The notes below the pieces were generated by a model, which was not told the DNA's origin, searched no databases, and saw nothing but the letters and a program-made list of their open reading frames with translations. From an uncultured Clostridia bacterium (GTDB lineage: Bacteria; Bacillota; Clostridia; Lachnospirales; Lachnospiraceae), in contig CAMHMG010000209.1 of assembly GCA_946186175.1 (NCBI GenBank), positions 1 to 5,310 on the forward strand: 5,310 nt of DNA, given 5' to 3'. Positions 1 through 5,310 of this stretch are shown piece after piece. The translations under genes were made by a program, and so were the position numbers. The number at the start of each line of letters is the position of its first letter. Position 1 is the first letter of the stretch.

Positions 1-25
1 TTTTATTTTTTATCATTTTTTTGAG

Positions 26-77
26 CAATTTTTTTATGAAAAATCCAATTTTTTTAATAAAAATATTTCAATTTTTA
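26..77. repeat. Repeated T-tract motif upstream of the receptor gene
   Basis: The motif CAATTTTTTTA occurs at 26-36 and 46-56, and a shorter form CAATTTTTA at 69-77; a further CATTTTTTT lies at 14-22. The three main copies start 20 and 23 bp apart, close to two helical turns each, so the T-tracts face roughly the same side of the helix. Such phased A/T tracts can bend DNA or act like an UP element upstream of a promoter. That function is inferred; low-complexity AT-rich intergenic DNA could produce this by chance. Confidence 0.4.
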
Positions 78-91
78 TTATTTTGTAGTAT

Positions 92-97
92 TATAGT
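92..97 (+). promoter_or_regulatory. Weak candidate -10 box for the receptor gene
   Basis: TATAGT matches five of six bases of the sigma-A -10 consensus and lies 50 bp upstream of the start codon. No good TTGACA-like -35 box sits 16-18 bp upstream. I also looked for a SigD (flagellar/chemotaxis) promoter: GATAT at 98-102 matches the end of the GCCGATAT box, but no TAAA is found at the right distance. The promoter type is therefore undecided. Confidence 0.3.
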
Positions 98-128
98 GAT
101 ATATGCAGCGTAAATAAACATCAACCAT

Positions 129-137
129 AAGGAGGAG
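129..137 (+). promoter_or_regulatory. Strong ribosome binding site of the receptor gene
   Basis: AAGGAGGAG is a near-complete Shine-Dalgarno sequence, with its AGGAGG core ending 11 nt before the ATG at 147. It fixes the start of the receptor gene; there is no competing in-frame start nearby. Confidence 0.85.
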
Positions 138-146
138 AGTGTTTAA

Positions 147-2030
147 ATGAGTTTTTTTAACAAGAATAAGAAGGGGAATAATGCAAATGGTGCAGCAGAT
201 TCCGACCAGTTGCAGGACTTCATTGACCTTACAAAAACTAACGTTATTACCCTGTCTGAATCTATAGACAATGTAACGGCCAGTGTTGATGAAGCCATTG
301 AAGATACTTCATCAGTTACTCAAGTGGTACAGGATGTAGCGAAAAGTACGGATCAGCAGTTGAATCTTGTTCAGAATACAACTGCCAGGGTTGAACAACT
401 CCATTCCACTGTAGATGCAATAACCGAAAGCATCAATCATGTTCAACAGCTTGCGGCTGGCTCTAATGAGGCCGTTAACAAAGGTCAACAGAACCTTGAT
501 ATATACAAAGACCACATCGAAGAGATTACCAAGAGTATGCAGAATACCGCTAACTTTATCGGAGTTCTCCGTGAGAATGTAACAGAAATTGCTGATACGA
601 TCAAGCTTATTGTTCGAATCAGTGATCAGCTCAATATGCTTTCCATGAATTCATCTATCGAGGCTGCACGAGCAGGTGAAGCAGGACGTGGATTCTCTGT
701 TGTTTCACATCAGATCACTGTATTATCTAACGATACAAAGGCCCGTATCGGAAGCATTAATGAGATTCTTAAGAAGATCATCGAAAGCAGTGGTAATGTA
801 GAAGATAGTATTACTGAAAGTATTGAAGATTTGAACGAGAGTAATGAGATCTTTACGGAAACCCTCTACTCCTTTGAAGATATTACTAATAAGAATGCTG
901 CAGTTTTGGACAAGATTCAAGGTATCAGCAAAGAAATCAACAATATCAGCCATGTTGCACAGACAACAAGCGATATGGGACAACAACTTACAGAATCTGC
1001 CCAATCAATTAGCGAGATGACCGAACGTGTTAATACTATCATGGATCAAGAGCAGGAATCATTCTCAAAAATCAGCAATAGTATAGGTGGTCTTCAATTT
1101 ATGCTTGGAAGACTTGAAGGATTGGTTAACAAGTATAATAAAGATATCCGTCCTGTAGCCAAGTCAGCAACCAAAACAATTAAGATCGGTGTAATCATGC
1201 CATTTGGTCACGAGTTCTGGCAGCAGGTTAGAGAAGGTGTTGTATATGCTACCAAAGAAGTTGCAAGAAGGAATTGTGAAGTTGATTTCATGCCTATCGA
1301 AGATATTACTCTTGAGAAATATGTTAATGCAGTTAACAAATGTATCGATGAGAAATATGCAGGAATTGCAATGGTTGGTTACTATGAAGAATTAGCTCCT
1401 TTAGTTGATAAGGCTGCCTCTCGCGGTATTCCTTGTATCACCTTTAACAGTGAGTTTGAAACACCTAGCAAACGTCTTACCTTCGTAGGTCAGAACGCAT
1501 ATGACTCAGGTGTTATCTCCGCTGATACTATTGCTTCTAAGATGGGTGAGAGAGGTAATCTCCTCGTTGTCACCTCCGATAGAAGCATTACTAACCATGA
1601 ACTTCGAAGAAGCGGTTTCATGGAAACCATTTCAAAATACAAAGGTATTAAGGTCGTTGGACTTATTGAGTGTCATGACAGTAATGACGAAGCATATGAT
1701 AAGGTTAAGGAGTACCTTTCTAGAGACAAGAATGTTGACGGAATTTATATCGTAGCCGGCGGTCAGGGTGGTACCGTTCAATGTCTTGCAGATCTCGGAC
1801 TTACCGGTAAGGTTAAAGTCGTACTTTACGACTTCATGAAGGACAACTTAGAGGCAATTTCTAAGGGTGCTGTTGCCGCTGCAATCGGACAGGATCCGTT
1901 CCGTCAGGGACATGATCCTATCATCTATCTGTTCAACAATGCAATGACAGGAGAAGTGCCTCCGGAAAAGAACATGTGGACTAAGATCGATGTTGTTGAC
2001 AAGCACAATGTAGCAAACTATCTTAATTAA
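147..2030 (+). CDS. Soluble MCP-like receptor with C-terminal sugar-binding-protein-like domain
   Basis: A 627-residue protein probably acting as a cytoplasmic chemoreceptor or sensor that signals through CheA/CheW. Residues 1-19 form a polar Asn/Lys-rich tail. Residues 20 to about 335 are a long, almost uninterrupted helical region rich in Gln, Glu, Asn and Ser. Its hairpin tip, IEAARAGEAGRGF (171-183), is the hallmark of the MCP signalling domain; E172, R175 and E178 align with Tsr E385, R388 and E391. From residue 344 (TIKIGVIMPFGHEFW) to the end there is a periplasmic-binding-protein type I fold of the ribose/LacI kind, with the typical late segments YDF (561-563) and GQDP (581-584). I see no signal peptide, transmembrane segment, HAMP or PAS domain, so both halves should be cytoplasmic, unlike classical receptors with an extracellular sensor. 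The ligand cannot be read from sequence; a sugar or similar small metabolite is inferred from the fold. A strong ribosome site precedes it and a strong terminator follows, indicating a single-gene transcript. Confidence 0.9.
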   Translation: MSFFNKNKKGNNANGAADSDQLQDFIDLTKTNVITLSESIDNVTASVDEAIEDTSSVTQVVQDVAKSTDQQLNLVQNTTARVEQLHSTVDAITESINHVQQLAAGSNEAVNKGQQNLDIYKDHIEEITKSMQNTANFIGVLRENVTEIADTIKLIVRISDQLNMLSMNSSIEAARAGEAGRGFSVVSHQITVLSNDTKARIGSINEILKKIIESSGNVEDSITESIEDLNESNEIFTETLYSFEDITNKNAAVLDKIQGISKEINNISHVAQTTSDMGQQLTESAQSISEMTERVNTIMDQEQESFSKISNSIGGLQFMLGRLEGLVNKYNKDIRPVAKSATKTIKIGVIMPFGHEFWQQVREGVVYATKEVARRNCEVDFMPIEDITLEKYVNAVNKCIDEKYAGIAMVGYYEELAPLVDKAASRGIPCITFNSEFETPSKRLTFVGQNAYDSGVISADTIASKMGERGNLLVVTSDRSITNHELRRSGFMETISKYKGIKVVGLIECHDSNDEAYDKVKEYLSRDKNVDGIYIVAGGQGGTVQCLADLGLTGKVKVVLYDFMKDNLEAISKGAVAAAIGQDPFRQGHDPIIYLFNNAMTGEVPPEKNMWTKIDVVDKHNVANYLN

Positions 2031-2046
2031 ATTATCGTGTATTTAC

Positions 2047-2076
2047 GGGTGGGACGAATTTGTCCCACCCTTTTTT
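2047..2076 (+). terminator. Intrinsic terminator of the receptor gene
   Basis: GGGTGGGAC (2047-2055) pairs perfectly with GTCCCACCC (2062-2070) around a 6-nt loop, followed at once by six T residues (2071-2076). The 9-bp GC-rich stem plus U-tract begins 16 nt after the stop codon. It should end the receptor transcript and isolate it from the MATE gene. Confidence 0.95.
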
Positions 2077-2174
2077 AATCCTTTAATTTACATCTCCACT
2101 CTACGATATACAGACTGCTTCATTGCTGTGGTTTTTTACACACAAACTAAGAAACATAAACTTTTAACGATAAT

Positions 2175-2216
2175 TTGAAAATAACACTTTCCTATATATA
2201 CTATTTATGCTATACT
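2175..2216 (+). promoter_or_regulatory. Candidate sigma-A promoters for the MATE gene
   Basis: Two overlapping possibilities are visible. One is TTGAAA (2175-2180), a 16-bp spacer, then TATACT (2197-2202), each box matching five of six consensus bases. The other is an extended -10, TGCTATACT (2208-2216), with a poor -35 (TTTCCT, 2188-2193) at 17 bp. Either would start transcription around 2209-2224, giving a leader of roughly 110-125 nt that contains the inverted repeat at 2266-2306. The rest of the gene-free stretch from 2077 to 2174 shows nothing I can support. Confidence 0.55.
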
Positions 2217-2265
2217 TCTGTAGATATTTTGTATACTACATATTTGTGTTTTATGTTTTATAGAC

Positions 2266-2306
2266 AATTGCGAAACTCTATTTTTTCTTTCTTGAGTTTC
2301 GCAATT
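2266..2306 (+). promoter_or_regulatory. Perfect 13-bp inverted repeat in the MATE leader (operator or RNA hairpin)
   Basis: AATTGCGAAACTC (2266-2278) and GAGTTTCGCAATT (2294-2306) are exact reverse complements separated by a 15-nt pyrimidine-rich loop, TATTTTTTCTTTCTT. The repeat ends 14 nt before the ribosome site and lies downstream of the candidate promoters. It could be a repressor operator or a stable leader hairpin. It is not a standard terminator, because the right arm is followed by AAAAG rather than a T-run. Confidence 0.7.
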
Positions 2307-2320
2307 AAAAGTTTTATTGC

Positions 2321-2328
2321 AAAAGGAG
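2321..2328 (+). promoter_or_regulatory. Ribosome binding site deciding the MATE start
   Basis: AAAAGGAG lies 6 nt before the ATG at 2335. An in-frame TTG at 2317 would lengthen the protein by six residues, but it lies upstream of this Shine-Dalgarno sequence and would translate through it. The ATG at 2335 is therefore the better start. Confidence 0.85.
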
Positions 2329-2334
2329 ATTACA

Positions 2335-3717
2335 ATGAGAAACACTTCTAATAAACAAGAACAACAGTCAGAAAACAAAATGGGAGTTATGCCCGTAAAA
2401 TCTTTGATTATATCAATGTCACTTCCAATGATGATATCAATGTTGGTACAGGCACTATATAACATTGTTGACAGTATATTCGTGGCACAGGTTTCAGAAG
2501 ATGCACTCACAGCCTTAACCTTAGCGTTTCCGTTACAGACTTTAATGATAGCTCTCGGATCAGGTACAGGTGTTGGTATCAATGCACTGCTCTCAAGAAG
2601 TCTTGGAGAAAAGGAATTTGACAAAGCCAATGCTGCCGCTAATACAGGAATACTGTTAACCGCTATTAATTACCTTATGTTTCTGTTTGTAGGCATTTTC
2701 ATTGTCAGCCCGTTTATTGCTTCTCAGACGGACAATACAGTCATAGGCGATTATGGTGTTACATACCTTCGATATGTATGCATCTTTTCCATCGGCCTTT
2801 TCTTTCAGATGACCTTTGAACGCCTTCTGCAGTCTACAGGACGTACTTTTGATAGTATGATCTCACAGCTTACAGGCGCTATTATCAATATAATATTTGA
2901 CCCATTGTTAATCTTCGGAATCGCCTTTTTCCCCAAATTAGGCGTTGCCGGAGCAGCTATTGCAACAGTTCTCGGACAATGCGTTGCTGCATGCGTAGGA
3001 CTTACGCTTAACATTAAGAGAAACAAGGAAATAACCCTATCATTGAGCGGAATCAAAACTCCTCAACTTAATATTATCAAACAGATATATCTTGTCGGTG
3101 TTCCATCTATTCTTATGATGTCAATCGGTTCAGTGATGACCTATCTGTTTAACAAGATACTCAATACATTTTCGTCTACTGCTGTTGCCGTATTCGGTGC
3201 ATACTTCAAGCTACAGAGTTTCTTCTTTATGCCACTATTCGGACTTAACAATGGTATGATTCCGGTGCTTTCATACAATTACGGTGCAAGAAAAAAAGAC
3301 CGCATTATGCAGGCCTTACGTTTCTCGCTTGTATTTGCTTTATCGATCATGCTTTTCGGAACCTTAATATTTGAGACCATGCCTTCAGTACTGCTCAAGC
3401 TGTTCGATGCATCTGATAACATGATTGCAATCGGAATACCTGCACTTAGGATAATAGCCATACACTTTCCTATCGCATCCATTTGTATCGTATTAGGCTC
3501 AGTATTCCAGGCATTTGCCAAGAGTCACTACTCCCTTGTGGTTTCACTCGGAAGACAGTTAATCGTTCTGATTCCTGCCGCATGGCTGTTAAGTCTTCTT
3601 GGCAACGTTAATTACGTATGGTTCGCATTCCCTATCGCAGAACTTGTATCTCTGACAATAACCTTAATATATTTCCGAAGAATCAAGCGCAATATAATCG
3701 ACACACTGAAGAATTAA
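2335..3717 (+). CDS. MATE-family multidrug/cation efflux transporter
   Basis: A 460-residue, very hydrophobic protein of typical MATE length, expected to have 12 membrane helices in two six-helix lobes and to export organic cations, drugs or metabolites in exchange for Na+ or H+. The N-terminus is a short polar tail (1-18). The first helix then carries the family pattern SLPMMISMLVQALYNIVDS (29-47), including an acidic residue (D46) where DinF-type MATE proteins usually have one. GSGTGVGINALLSRSLGEK (75-93) matches the conserved Gly-rich stretch and loop between helices 2 and 3. The second lobe opens near PQLNIIKQIYLVGVPSILM and contains the repeated NYGARKKDR loop. It resembles the MepA/DinF branch, common in Clostridia. 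The substrate cannot be assigned. Transcription appears independent of the upstream receptor (terminator at 2047-2076) and may be controlled by the inverted repeat at 2266-2306. No canonical terminator follows; the structured element at 3820-3972 may serve. Confidence 0.93.
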   Translation: MRNTSNKQEQQSENKMGVMPVKSLIISMSLPMMISMLVQALYNIVDSIFVAQVSEDALTALTLAFPLQTLMIALGSGTGVGINALLSRSLGEKEFDKANAAANTGILLTAINYLMFLFVGIFIVSPFIASQTDNTVIGDYGVTYLRYVCIFSIGLFFQMTFERLLQSTGRTFDSMISQLTGAIINIIFDPLLIFGIAFFPKLGVAGAAIATVLGQCVAACVGLTLNIKRNKEITLSLSGIKTPQLNIIKQIYLVGVPSILMMSIGSVMTYLFNKILNTFSSTAVAVFGAYFKLQSFFFMPLFGLNNGMIPVLSYNYGARKKDRIMQALRFSLVFALSIMLFGTLIFETMPSVLLKLFDASDNMIAIGIPALRIIAIHFPIASICIVLGSVFQAFAKSHYSLVVSLGRQLIVLIPAAWLLSLLGNVNYVWFAFPIAELVSLTITLIYFRRIKRNIIDTLKN

Positions 3718-3770
3718 TTCGCATAATAAAGTGCTATTGATAATAATGATATAAATAACAAAGGATACTT

Positions 3771-3799
3771 TTGAAACCGAAAACTAATAATAATATACA
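3771..3799 (+). promoter_or_regulatory. Candidate sigma-A promoter in front of the structured element
   Basis: TTGAAA (3771-3776) and TATACA (3794-3799) are separated by exactly 17 bp, matching five and four of six consensus bases. The predicted start, near 3806, lies about 18 nt before the left arm of the long inverted repeat at 3824. The surroundings are very AT-rich, so a chance match is possible. Apart from this, 3718-3819 is AT-rich spacer with no gene that I can see. Confidence 0.4.
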
Positions 3800-3819
3800 T
3801 TAATAGTAATAAATAGTGT

Positions 3820-3972
3820 AAATGCAGCGAATGTAGTTTATAACTACCATAATCAGACCTTGTCGCAGTCGTTGGTACTTGGCGAACACGAAGTGTGAGT
3901 TTAGTACCATTACGACGTAGACAGAGCGGAAGCGTGTCTGTTATGGTGCTATAAACTACATTCGCTGCTTTA
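3820..3972. repeat. Large structured inverted-repeat element (candidate RNA or MITE-like repeat)
   Basis: A 19-nt arm, GCAGCGAATGTAGTTTATA (3824-3842), is perfectly complementary to 3950-3968, and TAAA/TTTA extends it outward past one bulged base. Inside, after a small internal loop, ACCATAA (3846-3852) pairs with TTATGGT (3941-3947). Two inner hairpins are visible. One is GTCGT plus TGGTACT (3868-3879) with AGTACCA and ACGAC (3903-3909, 3912-3916), holding a tip ACAC-GAA-GTGT (3886-3896). The other is AGACA (3919-3923) with TGTCT (3935-3939), holding GC-GGAA-GC, a GNRA-type loop. The element is more GC-rich than its flanks and lies between convergent genes, starting 8 nt past the glycosyltransferase stop. 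Options are a structured non-coding RNA, a dispersed palindromic repeat, or a shared bidirectional transcription barrier. It lacks the U-tract of a classic terminator on either strand. I cannot match it to a named family. Confidence 0.8.
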
Positions 3973-3980
3973 ATGAAAAA

Positions 3981-5310
3981 CTATGTGTTGTGCTTAACGC
4001 GCTTGATACTCCCCCACCTGTTCTTATTCTTTTTGTATCCGACAAATGCCATGATACGACCAAATGACAACAGGTATCTGAAGAATATATTTTCCAGAAA
4101 GCACATAAGTATCGCCCTTATCACATCAACTACGGTAATGGAAAGATTCTGGGTATATATTCTTTGGAAAAATGCCGTCAGTGTCAGAATGGCACCATAT
4201 GCACTGTATAACAATATGAATTTCAACATAAATTTGAAATTAAGTACACCGAATATAGCTGCAATAACCATTGACAATATGCCCATAACTTCAACGACCG
4301 GGGAAGCCAACTCAAAGAGAAGATAATACATATACGATATATAACTTACCCTGCCGAATCTTCTGTTGGCAAATATCGTGTAATATTTGGTCATACATTG
4401 AAACAATCCAAGATGCCATCTTCTTCTCTGTTTAAGCAGATCTCTTATGGAGCCGGGCACCTGACTCCAACAGCAGGCATTAGGCTCATATCTGATAGAA
4501 TATGGGATGTTATTATTGCGGCAGAACACATGAAGCTTAACTACCAGCTCCATATCTTCACCTAAGGTATTCGAATCATAGCCATTAGCGGCAATCACCA
4601 CATCTTTCTTGAACAGTCCAAACGCACCCGAAATGATCAGATTACCGTTATATCCATCCATCAATATACGTGATGCCAGAAACGATCTGTCATACTCTAA
4701 TACCTGCATGGCAATAAGAGGATCCTTCGGTATGTGATAACCGGTAATGTATCCGTCTTTTCTTTCTACACATTGAGATACCTGAATCAACCCACCGATT
4801 GCCACTATATTCTCATCTTCAAGCAACGGCTGTGCAATCTTTTCAAGAGAATCCCTCTGAAGAACAGAATCCGCATCTATACAAAGGAAATATGGATATT
4901 GTGAGACATTGATTCCCATATTAAGAGCATCACCCTTACCGCCATTTTCCTTGACTACCAACGTGACCGAAACGCCATCTACTACTGCTTCATATATCTT
5001 TTTCTCCTGTTTGCATTCTATCATCCTGTGAACCGGGCGATTGACTTCCTTCATATCAAACGCCTCTATCACTTCTTTCGCTGTATTATCCGTTGAACCG
5101 TCATCCACAACCACAACCTCATACAGACGATAATCAAGATCTACCAGTGAACGAATACTGTCAACTATTGTCACTTCCTCATTGTGAGCAGGCACAAGAA
5201 TAGATACCGGCATATAATAATCATGTGTCAGTTCATTACGTATCTGCGTTCTTCTCTCTTTTGTATAAAGCTGAAATGCACCTATTAATACAGAAAGAAA
5301 AAGATAGGTC
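3981..5310 (-). CDS. Processive GT2 membrane glycosyltransferase, N-terminus cut by window edge
   Basis: A family 2 glycosyltransferase resembling the PgaC/IcaA, hyaluronan synthase and BcsA group, which polymerise or transfer sugars from nucleotide-sugars at the inner face of the membrane. Numbered from the internal Met at 5213, the motifs are VSILVPAHNEE (3-13), VVVVDDGSTD (33-42) for the nucleotide, GGKGDALNMG (91-100), the metal-binding DAD (113-115), the catalytic-base region GED (218-220) and QRRRW (262-266), the signature of processive enzymes. Hydrophobic segments at about 291-323, 328-349 and 360-382 form the C-terminal membrane domain, followed by a Lys/Arg-rich tail. The frame stays open upstream of 5213 to the window edge, adding 32 residues: a hydrophobic stretch (TYLFLSVLIGAFQLY) and a charged linker. 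There is no ATG, GTG or TTG in that extension and no ribosome site before 5213, so the gene starts beyond the window. The sugar and product are unknown; exopolysaccharide or another cell-surface glycan is inferred. Confidence 0.92.
   Translation of the reverse strand, partial: TYLFLSVLIGAFQLYTKERRTQIRNELTHDYYMPVSILVPAHNEEVTIVDSIRSLVDLDYRLYEVVVVDDGSTDNTAKEVIEAFDMKEVNRPVHRMIECKQEKKIYEAVVDGVSVTLVVKENGGKGDALNMGINVSQYPYFLCIDADSVLQRDSLEKIAQPLLEDENIVAIGGLIQVSQCVERKDGYITGYHIPKDPLIAMQVLEYDRSFLASRILMDGYNGNLIISGAFGLFKKDVVIAANGYDSNTLGEDMELVVKLHVFCRNNNIPYSIRYEPNACCWSQVPGSIRDLLKQRRRWHLGLFQCMTKYYTIFANRRFGRVSYISYMYYLLFELASPVVEVMGILSMVIAAIFGVLNFKFMLKFILLYSAYGAILTLTAFFQRIYTQNLSITVVDVIRAILMCFLENIFFRYLLSFGRIMAFVGYKKNKNRWGSIKRVKHNT

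Noticed and set aside
103..115. TGCAGCG before the receptor gene also occurs at 3823-3829 in the structured element.
   Set aside because: The match is only seven bases, without the rest of the arm, and is readily explained by chance.
723..1004. Antisense open frames inside the receptor gene.
   Set aside because: They are shadows of the strongly coding + strand frame, without ribosome sites or recognisable products.
2110..2137. Terminator-like ACAG...CTGT followed by GG and six T residues.
   Set aside because: The stem has only four pairs around a 12-nt loop and is weak; the strong terminator at 2047-2076 already ends the receptor transcript.
2205..2630. A 141-codon open frame on the minus strand across the MATE leader and 5' end.
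   Set aside because: It overlaps the clear MATE gene antisense and runs through its promoter and inverted repeat. Its product shows no recognisable domain and it has no convincing ribosome site.
3824..3968. Possible CRISPR repeat or insertion-sequence ends.
   Set aside because: There is only one unit, with no repeat-spacer periodicity, no transposase frame inside 145 bp, and no evident target-site duplication beyond AT-rich flanks. A MITE-like origin stays open but unproven.
3973..4326. A 117-codon + strand frame starting just after the structured element.
   Set aside because: It lies entirely antisense to the conserved C-terminal membrane region of the glycosyltransferase, and its product looks like mirrored hydrophobic sequence. 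No Shine-Dalgarno sequence precedes its ATG, which follows the repeat arm directly.

Overview
The window looks like chromosomal DNA from a low-GC, Gram-positive anaerobe of the Clostridia, most plausibly a Lachnospiraceae member (Butyrivibrio, Roseburia or Agathobacter-like). The basis is an AT-rich composition, strong AGGAGG-type ribosome sites, intergenic A/T tracts, and a methyl-accepting signalling domain joined to a sugar-binding-protein-like domain, an architecture I associate with this group. The taxonomic call is inference; no rRNA or marker gene is present.

Layout. Positions 1-146 are a very AT-rich leader with repeated T-tracts and a strong ribosome site. Positions 147-2030 (+) encode a 627-residue soluble chemoreceptor-like protein: an N-terminal MCP signalling coiled coil followed by a C-terminal periplasmic-binding-protein type I fold, with no signal peptide or membrane segment. 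A textbook intrinsic terminator (2047-2076) closes this unit. Positions 2077-2334 hold candidate promoters and a perfect 13-bp inverted repeat directly upstream of a MATE-family efflux transporter (2335-3717, +, 460 residues). Positions 3718-3980 carry no protein gene but contain a candidate promoter and a compact, highly self-complementary element of about 150 nt (3820-3972). This element lies between the MATE gene and a convergent glycosyltransferase gene (3981 to the window edge, minus strand). The glycosyltransferase frame stays open to the last base, so its true start is outside the window and the first in-frame ATG at 5213 is internal.

The three genes appear to be independent transcription units: a self-terminated receptor, a transporter with its own promoter and leader, and a convergent membrane glycosyltransferase. 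Nothing in the sequence shows that they share a pathway. The most unusual items are the structured element between the convergent genes, the soluble MCP/binding-protein fusion, and the inverted-repeat leader of the MATE gene.
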